The notes: generated by a model from the letters alone, not told the origin. Positions 43,024 to 51,969 are shown, counted from the stretch's first letter. The stretch: DNA of 64,000 bases from Chloroflexota bacterium (GCA_030604825.1 JAUVVB010000005.1:18407-82406); one strand, 5' to 3'. A program made the numbers and translations.

Positions 43024-44460
43024 TTGTCCTCCGGTCATCCTTTACACCAGATCCTTCATCCAAGGTCGATAGCAGTAGTTGGGGTTTCCGCCAACGAACT
43101 AAGGGAGGGCATTACAGGGTGGTTACCTCGGTTACTGAATTTTGGCTACCAGGGCCATCTTTACCCGGTTAATCCCCGGGCCTCGGAGATCCTGGGGCTA
43201 AGGGCCTACCCCAGCCTCAAGGATATTCCGGAAACTGTAGACTATGTCATTTTTAACATCCCGGCGCGCCTTGCCCCCCAGATCATGGAGGACTGCGTGG
43301 CTAAGGGGGTAAAGGCAGTTCACGTTTTCACTGCAGGCTTCAGCGAAACGGGCAAAGAGGAGGGGAGAAGGCTTGAGGAGGAGCTGAGCCACATCATTCG
43401 TGGTAGCGGGGTGCGTATCATCGGTCCCAATTGTATGGGGATTTATCACCCCAAAGCGGGCTTGACCTTCTATCCCGCCTTCTCCAAGGAATCGGGTAGC
43501 GTTGCCCTCGTATCCCAGACTGGTGCTGGTGCCATTCGCTTCGTTCTTCTGGCCAATGAAAGGGGCATCCGCTTTAGCAAGGTAATTAGCTATGGCAATG
43601 CTATCGACCTTGATGCCAGCGATTTCCTGGAATATCTGGCAGGCGATGAGGAGACAAAGGTTATTGCCTGCTATATCGAGGGGGTTAAAGGGGGGAGGGC
43701 TTTCCTTAAGGCGGTCAAGGAGTGCATGAGGAGGAAGCCAGTGATCATACTAAAGGCGGGGGTAACGGAAGGGGGTGCAGCAGCAGCGGCATCCCATACC
43801 GCAGCTCTCGCCGGCAGCGAGTGGGTGTGGGGTGCCTTCTTCAAGCAAACAGGTGTTATCCCGGTGGAGAGCCTGGAAGAGATGGTAGACGTGGTGCTGG
43901 CCCTGCTTCATTTCCCCTGCCCTCGTGGGCCAAGGGTAGGCATTGTGGGGCGTGGTGGTGGCATTGGGGTTATCGCCACCGACCTTTGCGAGCGGGCTGG
44001 ATTATCCGTGCCTTCCTTCGCCCCGGAGACGAGGAGCCAGTTAGAGAAGGTCAACCCTGAGGCTGGGGCCAGCGTCAGAAATCCAGTGGAGACCGCCCTG
44101 GGTTTGGCTGGTGCTTCCCAGTTTTACCAGGAAGGTCTACAGGTGGTGGATGCCGATCCCCATATCGACTTCATCCTCACCCACATTGGGGTGGACGTTT
44201 ACGGAAGGGTTGGTTCCCTTGAGGAGACGGTGGACATCCTTATCGAAACCGCCAAAACGCTTACCAAGCCGATGGTGGTGGCTCTCTATGCTGGAGCCAG
44301 CTTAGAAACTATCGCCGCAGTGGCTCAAGCCCAGCAAAGATGCCTGGAAGCGGGGCTGGCCGTCTATCCCACTGTAGAGGCGGCAGTAAAGGCAGTGAGC
44401 AAGGTTATTCGTTATCATCAGTTCATCAAAGAAACCAGGTTGGAGCAGCTAGTCTGTTGA
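43024..44460 (+). CDS. NDP-forming acyl-CoA synthetase, alpha-type (no ATP-grasp part)
   Basis: 478 residues from a TTG at 43024 (GGGGGTAAGCG upstream). CoA-binding domain first (LHPRSIAVVGVSANELREGI), then two succinyl-CoA-ligase-like domains with RIIGPNCMGIYHPK and VALVSQTGAGAIRFVLLAN. The phospho-His is expected in AAASHTAALAGSEW near residue 260. Such alpha subunits form ATP or GTP with acetate or another acid from the acyl-CoA, with a beta (ATP-grasp) subunit not encoded nearby. The stop overlaps nadK. Confidence 0.85.
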   Translation: MSSGHPLHQILHPRSIAVVGVSANELREGITGWLPRLLNFGYQGHLYPVNPRASEILGLRAYPSLKDIPETVDYVIFNIPARLAPQIMEDCVAKGVKAVHVFTAGFSETGKEEGRRLEEELSHIIRGSGVRIIGPNCMGIYHPKAGLTFYPAFSKESGSVALVSQTGAGAIRFVLLANERGIRFSKVISYGNAIDLDASDFLEYLAGDEETKVIACYIEGVKGGRAFLKAVKECMRRKPVIILKAGVTEGGAAAAASHTAALAGSEWVWGAFFKQTGVIPVESLEEMVDVVLALLHFPCPRGPRVGIVGRGGGIGVIATDLCERAGLSVPSFAPETRSQLEKVNPEAGASVRNPVETALGLAGASQFYQEGLQVVDADPHIDFILTHIGVDVYGRVGSLEETVDILIETAKTLTKPMVVALYAGASLETIAAVAQAQQRCLEAGLAVYPTVEAAVKAVSKVIRYHQFIKETRLEQLVC

Positions 44461-45287
44461 AGAGAGTGGGAATTATCTATCATCCGAAGATGGCTGACGC
44501 TGGCCCTCTGGCCGAGGAGCTGGCAAGCTTTTTGCCCTCCCTTGATGCCTCAGCCTGGCTTTGCTCTGCCTGGGAGGAGGAGAAGGTAAAGGCCCAGGTG
44601 GCGGGCACCGATTTGATCCTCAGCGTTGGGGGCGATGGCACCATATTGAGGGCTGCCCGCGCCGTCGCTCCCTGGTCTGTTCCCATTGTGGGCATAAATC
44701 TGGGGAGGCTGGGGTTTATGACCGAGCTCGGTGCCGAGGAGGTTCGTGACCAGCTGCCTTCCTTGTTGGCAGGGGAGGGCTGGATGGACGAAAGGGCGAT
44801 GCTCCAGGCAGAGCTTGGGGGTGCAGAGCTTGGGGGTAAGGCTGCCTATCACGCCCTGAATGACGTAGTGGTGGGGCGGGGAGCCATATCCCGGGTAGTG
44901 AGGGTGGAGATCGTCATCGATGGTGCCCCCTTGACCACCTATAAGGCTGACGGGGTTATTCTGGCAACCGCTACCGGGAGCACCGGCTACTCCCTGGCTG
45001 CCGGTGGCCCCATCCTCTATCCCCAGGCCAGGGAGATGGTGCTCAATCCCATCTCCCCCCACCCGGTGTATGCCCGCCCCCTGGTGCTTCCCCCCACTGC
45101 CACCGTGGAGCTGAAGGTGCACACCGACCATCAGGCGATGCTCAGCATCGATGGCCAGATCAACCTGGAGCTGAAGAGCGGGGAAAGCATCCTGGTCAGG
45201 CTTAGCCCTCATGTTACCCGTTTTCTCAGGGTCAAGCCGCCGACCTTCTTCTACACTAGCTTGATGGAGAGGTTGCTCCAGAGATGA
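44457..45287 (+). CDS. nadK: NAD kinase
   Basis: 276 residues from a TTG at 44457 in a TTGA overlap with the upstream stop. LSVGGDGTILRAAR (GGDGT phosphate loop), GINLGRLGFMTEL, the YKADGVILATATGSTGYSLA segment and GGPILYPQAREMVLNPISPH are diagnostic. It makes NADP. The overlap suggests translational coupling to the acyl-CoA synthetase gene; the GNAT gene overlaps its end by four bases (ATGA). Confidence 0.95.
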   Translation: MKRVGIIYHPKMADAGPLAEELASFLPSLDASAWLCSAWEEEKVKAQVAGTDLILSVGGDGTILRAARAVAPWSVPIVGINLGRLGFMTELGAEEVRDQLPSLLAGEGWMDERAMLQAELGGAELGGKAAYHALNDVVVGRGAISRVVRVEIVIDGAPLTTYKADGVILATATGSTGYSLAAGGPILYPQAREMVLNPISPHPVYARPLVLPPTATVELKVHTDHQAMLSIDGQINLELKSGESILVRLSPHVTRFLRVKPPTFFYTSLMERLLQR

Positions 45288-45754
45288 AGGTGGAAAAGGC
45301 TCGCATCGGCGATATGCCTCAGATACATCGGCTGGTCAATTACTTTGCCGATAAGGGCGAGATGTTGCCCCGCTCCCTGAGCGAGCTCTATGAGAACATC
45401 AGGGACTTCTTCGTGGTAAGGGACGACGACCAGGTGGTTGCCTGTGCTGCCCTTCACGTATTCTGGTCCGACCTGGCCGAGATCAGGGCTGTTGCCGTGG
45501 CGGAGGAGATACAGGATCAGGGAGCGGGTGCCGTGCTTATCCAGGCCTGCCTTGAGGAGGCGAAAGGCCTGGGCATCGAGACCGTTTTCTGCCTCACCTA
45601 TAGGCCCGATTTCTTTGAGAGATTTGGCTTTCATCAGGTGGACCTCATGGAGCTGCCGCGCAAGGTATGGGGGGAGTGTCAACGCTGCCCCAAGTTCCCC
45701 AACTGCGATGAGATCGCCTTGGTATATGAGGTGCAGACGACCGAGGGGGCATAA
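45284..45754 (+). CDS. GNAT acetyltransferase, short ArgA-like
   Basis: 156 residues, one GNAT domain. AEIRAVAVAEEIQDQGAGAV holds a modified Q/R-x-x-G-x-G/A acetyl-CoA loop, and ETVFCLTYRPDFFERFGFHQ is typical of N-acetylglutamate synthases of the short type. The C-terminal CQRCPKFPNCDE could bind metal. Function in arginine synthesis is plausible but no arg genes are near. Confidence 0.85.
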   Translation: MKVEKARIGDMPQIHRLVNYFADKGEMLPRSLSELYENIRDFFVVRDDDQVVACAALHVFWSDLAEIRAVAVAEEIQDQGAGAVLIQACLEEAKGLGIETVFCLTYRPDFFERFGFHQVDLMELPRKVWGECQRCPKFPNCDEIALVYEVQTTEGA

Positions 45755-45755
45755 G

Positions 45756-46934
45756 ATGCCCAAGAGAGAAGACGAAAATTGGGTAAGTTGGAGGGAAAGC
45801 GATCTAAGATACTGTCCTGGTTGTAAGAAGTTTGTTTCAGCTTCGGACTTCCGGAAGTATCATTACGGAAAATGTTTTCGTGCTGACTCTCTGCCCAGCC
45901 AGCAGCAAGCTCCACAATTGTATCGGTGTCCTAGGTGTGGACGGGATTCTCTCTTTAGGCATCCCGAGAGCGGAATGTATGAGTGTCTTAATAGGGGCTG
46001 TCAAGCAATTTTTGCTTCTACTTATGATGTCCAAAAGGAAATCCAGCGGATGGAGGGTGTCAAGTGTCCTCGGTGTCGCAGTAGTGATATCTATTACATG
46101 AGGTATCGCAATGCATGGTACTGTCCCAGGTGCACTCTGATTACTGAAAACCTGGCACCTAAGTTGGAGCCTGTCGAAGTCAACTGGCAGAGGGAATATG
46201 AGAAGAGGCATCGGGAGGAGTTGGCCACGGCCAGAGCTTACAGCAAGCGGCGAAAACTCCCACTGGGGAGCGTGGTGGCTCTCCTTATCGTTATTGCATT
46301 GATTGGAGCAGTAGTTTGCGCATTTGCCGGGGTCGCTCCATTCTCGACTGCAAAGGATACCGTCATCAGCTGGTTTAGCACTAGTCAGGGTTCCCCAGGA
46401 GGAGGAGCACCAGCAGGCACGACTGCCCAAACCCCTACTCCTACTCCTACTCCACCAGCTGATGAGGGGCGGAAATACATAGGAGGACTCTATAACAATC
46501 CGAATGCGGTCGATCCGACTTGGTCGCAATTGAAGGACTTTTTGTGGAGTGATACAACGGACCAGCATTACTACCAGTATCCCTTGTTTGTCTGTGACCA
46601 CTTCGCCAAGATGCTTCATAATAATGCCGAGAAAGCAGGCATTAGAGCAGCCTATGTTACTGTTGATTTGCTTGGCTACTCTGATCCTTACAATCTAGGT
46701 ATACCAGCTAATACAAGCCATGCACTTAATGCCTTTAGAACAACTGATAGAGGATTGCTATATATAGATGACACAGGTTTGCGTAAGCAGGATCACTTCT
46801 CGTGTTCCGCAGACAAATATGTAATTGTTGAAGTGGGCAAGAAATACACACCAATATCGGTCTTTCCCTGCGGTTATTACGATTATTCTTGGGGAGACAT
46901 GGGCACGGTTACTGACGTCCGCATACAGTGGTAG
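45756..46934 (+). CDS. Zinc-ribbon, single-span membrane protein with transglutaminase-like C-terminal domain
   Basis: 392 residues from the ATG at 45756. Residues ~19-135 contain Cys pairs of zinc ribbons (YCPGCKK, YRCPRCGRDS, VKCPRCRSSD, WYCPRCTL). A membrane helix follows at about 170-192 (GSVVALLIVIALIGAVVCAF), then a Ser/Gly/Pro/Thr linker with repeated TP, and a ~165-residue extracellular domain. That domain has Cys in PLFVCDHFAKML, His in NTSHALNAF and Asp in GLLYIDDTG, in the order Cys-His-Asp of the transglutaminase/papain-like fold. The DNA is visibly AT-richer than its neighbours, which suggests transfer. Role unknown; cell-envelope modification is a guess. Confidence 0.75.
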   Translation: MPKREDENWVSWRESDLRYCPGCKKFVSASDFRKYHYGKCFRADSLPSQQQAPQLYRCPRCGRDSLFRHPESGMYECLNRGCQAIFASTYDVQKEIQRMEGVKCPRCRSSDIYYMRYRNAWYCPRCTLITENLAPKLEPVEVNWQREYEKRHREELATARAYSKRRKLPLGSVVALLIVIALIGAVVCAFAGVAPFSTAKDTVISWFSTSQGSPGGGAPAGTTAQTPTPTPTPPADEGRKYIGGLYNNPNAVDPTWSQLKDFLWSDTTDQHYYQYPLFVCDHFAKMLHNNAEKAGIRAAYVTVDLLGYSDPYNLGIPANTSHALNAFRTTDRGLLYIDDTGLRKQDHFSCSADKYVIVEVGKKYTPISVFPCGYYDYSWGDMGTVTDVRIQW

Positions 46935-47483
46935 ATGATGCAAGCGCGAACCATAGAAACCCAGCGAATATATGAGGGGCGCGAGGTCAATCTTCGCCGG
47001 GATAAGATCGTGCTTCCTGGGGGCAGAAAGACAACGCGGGAGGTGGTGGAGCATGTCGATTGTGTTGCCATTATCGCCATAGATGCGGAGGATAACGTCC
47101 TTCTGGTGCGTCAGTTTCGCCAGCCTGCGGGAAAGGCACTTCTGGAGATCCCCGCCGGCGGCATCGAGCCTGGCGAGGAGCCCGAAGATAGCGCCCTTCG
47201 GGAGCTGGAGGAGGAGACCGGGTATCGCGCCGCAAAGCTGGAGAGGATTGGCGGCTTTTACAGCAGCCCCGGTTTCTGCACCGAGTTCCTCCATCTCTTC
47301 CTCGCCACCGAGCTTAGCCAGGGTCAAACCGGTGCCCCTGAGGATGAGATCATGGAGGTGGTGCGCCTCCCACTGAGGGAGGCCGCCGAGCTCATTGCAT
47401 CGGGCGAGATCTGCGATGCCAAGAGCATCGCCGGCTTTTTCGCCCTTTTCCTCAGGCGTCGAGGGGCGAACCCCTGTGGATAA
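46935..47483 (+). CDS. NUDIX hydrolase, ADP-ribose pyrophosphatase type
   Basis: 182 residues; the ATG directly follows the preceding TAG. REVVEHVDCVAIIAIDAEDN, VRQFRQPAGKALLEIPAGGI and the Nudix box (GGIEPGEEPEDSALRELEEE, then TG) are those of NudF/ADP-ribose pyrophosphatases, and GGFYSSPGFCTEFLHLFLA completes the signature. It likely splits ADP-ribose into AMP and ribose-5-phosphate. GC content returns to the window's norm here. Confidence 0.9.
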   Translation: MMQARTIETQRIYEGREVNLRRDKIVLPGGRKTTREVVEHVDCVAIIAIDAEDNVLLVRQFRQPAGKALLEIPAGGIEPGEEPEDSALRELEEETGYRAAKLERIGGFYSSPGFCTEFLHLFLATELSQGQTGAPEDEIMEVVRLPLREAAELIASGEICDAKSIAGFFALFLRRRGANPCG

Positions 47484-47507
47484 AGAGGCGCATTGAAAGG
47501 GGAATAG

Positions 47508-48728
47508 GTGAAGATTTGCCTCTTGTGTAATAGGGGTAACATGTACTGCGGGGGGCAGGGGGTTTACCTCTATTACCTGTCCCGGGAGCTAAACAGGCTG
47601 GGTCATGAGGTTCATGTCGTTGTCGGCCCCCCCTACCCCGATGTGGCCCCCGGAGTGGGGGAGCATCGGGTGGAAAACCTGAACTTCTTTGAGGCGGGAT
47701 TCCCCCAAAAAACCCCGTTTAAGGTGTTCACCCCCCTCAACCTCTACGAGCTGGCGGTTACCCGTGTCGGGATGTTCCCCGAGATGTTTGCCTTCAGCTT
47801 GAGGGCTTATGAGAAAGTGCGCCAGCTCCTCCCCCGCCATCGCTTTGACATCATCCACGACAATCAGACCTTAGGCTATGGGATACTGCTGATGAAGGCC
47901 TTTGGGATTCCCATCGTGGCTACGGTGCACCATCCCCTCCCCATCGATAGGAAGACCGACCTCACCTATATGGAGAAGGTGGGGGAAAGATTATTGCGCA
48001 TAATGTTCTACCCCTTCCTGATGCAACATGTGGTGACCAATAAGATGGATCGGGTGATCGCCGTCTCGCGGAGCGCCGCCGAGGAGACCAAAAACGCCTT
48101 TAGGGTCCCCCCAAACAGGCTGAGGGTGATCCACAATGGCATCGATACCACCATCTTCAGGAGGCTGGATGGGGAGAGGAAGGAGCGGGGTCGCCTCATC
48201 CTAGTGGCAAACACCCGCGATCGCAAGAAGGGGTTTATCTATTTGCTGAGAGCCCTCAAGCTGCTGGCGGAGGAGATGGATGTGAGATTGACCGTGGTTG
48301 ACGATGTAGGCCCCGATAACGACTATGCCGTCGGACTGGCGATGAGATATGGGCTTGAGGAAAGGGTCACCTTCACCGGGAGGGTGACGGTGAAGGAGCT
48401 GGTGAGGCATTATGCCACGGCGGAGGTGGTGGTGGTTCCCTCCCTCTACGAGGGCTTTGGCCTCCCCGCCGCCGAGGCCATGGCCTGTGGCCTTCCCGTA
48501 GTTGCTACCACTGCCGGCGCCCTGCCCGAGGTGGTGGAGGATGGCAGAAGCGGCATCCTGGTGCCCCCCAGGGACTCCCATGCCCTGGCCAGTGCCATAA
48601 GGCAGCTGCTTGAGGATGAACCGCTGAGGCGGGAGATGGGGGAGGCGGGAAGGAGGCGGGTGGAGAGACACTTCACCTGGGAGGAGGCAGCGAGGAGAAC
48701 CCTGGAGGTCTATCAGGAGGTGCTTTAG
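47508..48728 (+). CDS. Glycosyltransferase family 4-type, copy 1
   Basis: 406 residues from a GTG at 47508. The N-terminal acceptor domain has RGNMYCGGQGVYLYYLSREL, the donor domain VVVPSLYEGFGLPAAEAMAC with the E-x7-E nucleotide-sugar motif. It is a retaining GT-B enzyme that adds a sugar to a glycan or lipid. A methyltransferase and a close paralogue (49458-50813) follow on the same strand with 0- and 6-base gaps, so the three genes form a small glycan unit. Confidence 0.9.
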   Translation: MKICLLCNRGNMYCGGQGVYLYYLSRELNRLGHEVHVVVGPPYPDVAPGVGEHRVENLNFFEAGFPQKTPFKVFTPLNLYELAVTRVGMFPEMFAFSLRAYEKVRQLLPRHRFDIIHDNQTLGYGILLMKAFGIPIVATVHHPLPIDRKTDLTYMEKVGERLLRIMFYPFLMQHVVTNKMDRVIAVSRSAAEETKNAFRVPPNRLRVIHNGIDTTIFRRLDGERKERGRLILVANTRDRKKGFIYLLRALKLLAEEMDVRLTVVDDVGPDNDYAVGLAMRYGLEERVTFTGRVTVKELVRHYATAEVVVVPSLYEGFGLPAAEAMACGLPVVATTAGALPEVVEDGRSGILVPPRDSHALASAIRQLLEDEPLRREMGEAGRRRVERHFTWEEAARRTLEVYQEVL

Positions 48729-49451
48729 TTGCTCACGGTGAATTTTGGCCTCTTCAGCATAAATAACGGCGATAGGGTTTTGGATGTGGGCTGTGGCGAG
48801 GGCAGGCACACCTTTGAGGTGTGTCGCCTGAACCATTGCACCCTTTGTGCCATGGACCTCGATGCCGCCAGCCTGAGGAAGACCCGCTACGTCCTGCTCC
48901 ATATGGATTCGCAACGGGTTTCCCGGGGGAAATGGGATGTGATGCGCGCCGACGCCTTGAGCCTCCCCTTTAGGGATGCCACTTTCGATAAGATAATCTG
49001 CTCCGAGGTGCTGGAGCACGTGGAGGATGAGGAGCAAGGCATCAGGGAGCTGGTGAGGGTGCTGAAGCAGGGTGGGGCGCTGGCAGTTACCGTGCCCACC
49101 TACCTCACCGAGGCGGTCTACTGGAGGCTGGATCGGGACTATTATGATCATCCCGGTGGCCATGTGAGGATCTTTAAACCCCAGGGACTTTTGGATGCCT
49201 TGAGAAGGAACGATCTGGCGGTCTATGCCATCCGCTATGAGCATGCCTTCCACTCCATCTATTGGTTGCTTCGCTGCGTCTTCGGACTTAAGAATGAGCA
49301 GGCAAGGGTTCCCACCCTCTATTACAAATTGCTCGATATGCAGATACGTACCAAGTCCCGCTTTGCCCATCTCATGGAGCGCATCCTAAACTTCTTCTTC
49401 CCCAAGAGCATTGTCATCTACACCAGGAAGCTTGAGCCAAACAGGAGGTAG
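48729..49451 (+). CDS. Class I SAM-dependent methyltransferase
   Basis: 240 residues from a TTG at 48729, immediately after the glycosyltransferase stop. Motif I is VLDVGCGEGRHTFEV near residue 18; CSEVLEHVEDEEQGIRELVR and LKQGGALAVTVPTY are motif II/III equivalents. The C-terminal part (KSRFAHLMERILNFFFPKS) is basic and amphipathic. Being sandwiched between two glycosyltransferases, it probably methylates a glycan or lipid carrier. Confidence 0.85.
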   Translation: MLTVNFGLFSINNGDRVLDVGCGEGRHTFEVCRLNHCTLCAMDLDAASLRKTRYVLLHMDSQRVSRGKWDVMRADALSLPFRDATFDKIICSEVLEHVEDEEQGIRELVRVLKQGGALAVTVPTYLTEAVYWRLDRDYYDHPGGHVRIFKPQGLLDALRRNDLAVYAIRYEHAFHSIYWLLRCVFGLKNEQARVPTLYYKLLDMQIRTKSRFAHLMERILNFFFPKSIVIYTRKLEPNRR

Positions 49452-49457
49452 ATTGGC

Positions 49458-50813
49458 TTGAAGATATGTTTTCTGTGTTATCGGGGTAATATGTACTGCG
49501 GTGGTCAGGGGATTTATCTTTATCATCTCTCCCGGGAGCTATGCCGGATGGGCCACGAGGTCGATGTAATGGTGGGCCCACCCTACCCCCATATCGACCA
49601 TGGGATCAGGGTGCATAGGCTGGAAAGCCTGAACCTCTATGATCGGCTGTTTGACGGGAGGAAAACCTTCCTCCCACCGGGGGATCCGATGCGCATTTTC
49701 ACCCCGCTCAATCTCTACGAGCTGGCGGGGGCTTCTTTAGGCATGTTCCCCGAAATGGTTACCTTTAGCATCCGGGCCTACATGAAGATTCGCCAGCTTC
49801 TCCCCCATCATCGCTTCGATATCATCCACGACAACCAGACCCTGGCTTACGGGGTACTGCTGATGAAGGCCTTAGGCATCCCCATAGTGGCCACCATCCA
49901 TCATCCGCTGCCCATAGATACCAAGGCCGATCTGTCCCAGGCCCGGGGGGTGCGGGAGAGGATCAGACGCATCCTGTTCTATCCCCCATTTATGCAGGGC
50001 ATCGTGGCCCGCAGGCTGGATAGGGTCATCACCGACTCCATGAGCTCCACCAGCTCCGTGGGCAGTATATTCAGGGTCTCCGCGGACAAGATGAAGATGG
50101 TTTACCCCGGGGTCGATGCCAGCATCTTTCGCCGATTGGATGGCGGGGAGAGGGAGAAGGGCAGCCTGATAATGGTGGGCAGAACCGACGATCGTAAGAA
50201 GGGAATTCGCTACCTGCTTCGGGCCCTAAGGCTGCTCAAGGGGGAAGGTGTTGACATAAAACTGACCATCGTGGATGAGGTGAGCCCCGATTTCAGCCTG
50301 GCCCCCGCCCTGATAAAGGAGTACGGGCTGGAAGACATGGTGGCCTTTACCGGGAGGATAACCACCGAGGAACTGGTGAGGCAGTATTCGGCAGCCCAGA
50401 TCGCCGTTATCCCCTCGGTTTATGAGGGCTTTGGCCTCCCTGCCGCCGAGGCCATGGCCTGTGAGGTTCCCGTGATCGCCACCAGGGCCGGAGCCCTTCC
50501 CGAGGTGGTGAAGGAGGGGGAGACGGGGATTCTGGTTCCCCCCCAGGATCCCCACGCCTTGGCTGGAGCCATCAAGCGGCTATTGGGGGATGAACCATTG
50601 TGTCGCCGCATGGGGGTTGCCGGCAGGAAAAGGGTGGAGCGGTGCTTCAGCTGGGAGCAGGCAGCAAGGCAAATCCTCGGCGTATATGAAGAGGTGCTAT
50701 GCCATCGAGCCCTTAGGGGTGCCCTTGATAACGATGACATCGCTCAGGGAGGGAAACCTGCGGGCAATCCTGTCCATAAGGGCGAGAAGGGCTGCCGAAA
50801 GCCGCCGAGGTAA
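49458..50813 (+). CDS. Glycosyltransferase family 4-type, copy 2, with read-through tail
   Basis: 451 residues from a TTG at 49458. RGNMYCGGQGIYLYHLSREL and IPSVYEGFGLPAAEAMACEV match copy 1 along the whole length. Copy 2 has an insert (YDRLFDGRKTFLPPGDPM) near residue 60. Copy 1 ends at LEVYQEVL; copy 2 reads LGVYEEVL and then about 37 more residues that are antisense to the 3' end of the convergent methyltransferase gene (117-base overlap). The tail (GGKPAGNPVHKGEKGCRKPP) looks non-selected, so the original stop was probably lost. Confidence 0.88.
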   Translation: MKICFLCYRGNMYCGGQGIYLYHLSRELCRMGHEVDVMVGPPYPHIDHGIRVHRLESLNLYDRLFDGRKTFLPPGDPMRIFTPLNLYELAGASLGMFPEMVTFSIRAYMKIRQLLPHHRFDIIHDNQTLAYGVLLMKALGIPIVATIHHPLPIDTKADLSQARGVRERIRRILFYPPFMQGIVARRLDRVITDSMSSTSSVGSIFRVSADKMKMVYPGVDASIFRRLDGGEREKGSLIMVGRTDDRKKGIRYLLRALRLLKGEGVDIKLTIVDEVSPDFSLAPALIKEYGLEDMVAFTGRITTEELVRQYSAAQIAVIPSVYEGFGLPAAEAMACEVPVIATRAGALPEVVKEGETGILVPPQDPHALAGAIKRLLGDEPLCRRMGVAGRKRVERCFSWEQAARQILGVYEEVLCHRALRGALDNDDIAQGGKPAGNPVHKGEKGCRKPPR

Positions 50814-51473
50814 GAGGGCAAGGGCCTTTCCCCAGTAGGGGGCGGTCCAAAGCAAGGAGATGCCCACCGTTTTTCCCACCTCAAAATGGCACCCCACTAG
50901 GCTCTTGAGCAGGGGATAATCGAACTTGTAGGTATGGTCAGGGGGGATCTCCCAGGGTAGCCTTTCATTCTTTCCGGCGAAGGGCAGCCTTTTGGCCATG
51001 GGATGCCAAACCCTCCCCAAACGGCAACCGAGGCTTTCAAAGTTGGCGATGGCGATGACCGCCTCTCCCCCCGGTTTGAGAACGTGATGCATTTCCGATA
51101 TGGTCTTTGGCGGATCGACGAAGTGGTCCAGGGAGCCCTTGCATATGGCCTTATCGATGGAGTGCCTTCTAAAGGGGAGGGCCTCGCCAATCCCCCGCAC
51201 CAGGGCGACATCGCTATCCCTTATACAGCCCCTTGCCGCGGCGATCATCCTCCCCGAGGGATCGAGCCCTATAGCCCTTCCTCCCTTCCTCGCCAGGTGG
51301 AGAGCGTCCAAGGCCCTGCCGCAGCCGATGTCCAGAACCACCTCCCCCGACCGTAAACCAACCATCGCCCGGGTTTCCTGCGTCATCCGGTTAAAGACAA
51401 AGGCGGTATCGGGGTAAACCCTTTCCGGGACTACCTCGGCGTCGTCCCACTCAAGGTTGACCCTTGGCTCCAT
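50697..51473 (-). CDS. Class I SAM-dependent methyltransferase (UbiE/MenG-like fold)
   Basis: 258 residues. VVLDIGCGRALDALHLARKG (motif I), AICKGSLDHFVDPPKTISEM and MHHVLKPGGEAVIAIANFES are typical of the UbiE/Methyltransf_11 superfamily. The C-terminal ~70 residues carry a hydrophobic helix (GISLLWTAPYWGKALALLP). The 3' end overlaps the convergent glycosyltransferase by 117 bases. Substrate unknown; sugar- or lipid-directed given the context. Confidence 0.85.
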   Translation of the reverse strand: MEPRVNLEWDDAEVVPERVYPDTAFVFNRMTQETRAMVGLRSGEVVLDIGCGRALDALHLARKGGRAIGLDPSGRMIAAARGCIRDSDVALVRGIGEALPFRRHSIDKAICKGSLDHFVDPPKTISEMHHVLKPGGEAVIAIANFESLGCRLGRVWHPMAKRLPFAGKNERLPWEIPPDHTYKFDYPLLKSLVGCHFEVGKTVGISLLWTAPYWGKALALLPRRLSAALLALMDRIARRFPSLSDVIVIKGTPKGSMA

Positions 51474-51477
51474 CCCC

Positions 51478-51969
51478 TTAAGCGCCCGCAGCCGCTACTA
51501 TGATAATGAGGATGATGTAGATGATCCAGAGAACAACACCGAAAAGCAGCACGCCTAGTCCCCAATAAGCCCAAGTCCTCTGAACCCTTTTAAAATGTTC
51601 GACACTTTCCCATTTCTTATTTTGCCATGCCCATTCACTTCCTTTTGCTCCAAGTAAAAAGACCATGACTATGCCGACGAAGGGAATGAGGGAAAGCAGT
51701 GCTATGTAGACATTATTGCCAAGTCCCCATATCCAACTTAGGAGAAACGCCCCCCAGTTCCATCCTTTGACTTCACTAGGAACTACCGCTAACGCTCCTT
51801 GACCAGACGTGTCTTCCGCTCTCTTCACCGGCTTTGCAAAGACTTCATCAGCGCAAGGTTGGCAATAAATCTTTCCCCCCAGCATCGTCTTGCACTCGAC
51901 ACAGACCCCCTTTCCGCAATTAACGCATGTGCCTATAGCATCGATCTCGGGATGATAAGCGCACTTCAT
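51478..51969 (-). CDS. B-box zinc-finger membrane protein
   Basis: 163 residues; the ATG at 51969 follows GGGGGGAGGTTGATTT. The N-terminal 45 residues form a B-box-type finger (CAYHPEIDAIGTCVNCGKGV, then CVECKTMLGGKIYCQPC). After a short linker come WNWGAFLLSWIWGLGNNVYI and two hydrophobic segments, the second at the C-terminus (LLFGVVLWIIYIILIIIVAA). Base composition is lower in GC than the neighbouring genes. Such proteins occur singly in many bacteria; function unknown. It is four bases from the methyltransferase stop. Confidence 0.8.
   Translation of the reverse strand: MKCAYHPEIDAIGTCVNCGKGVCVECKTMLGGKIYCQPCADEVFAKPVKRAEDTSGQGALAVVPSEVKGWNWGAFLLSWIWGLGNNVYIALLSLIPFVGIVMVFLLGAKGSEWAWQNKKWESVEHFKRVQRTWAYWGLGVLLFGVVLWIIYIILIIIVAAAGA

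Noticed and set aside
46425..46465. Thr-Pro codon repeat as a microsatellite or CRISPR-like element
   Set aside because: It is the coding sequence of a Thr/Pro linker in a membrane protein and has no spacers.
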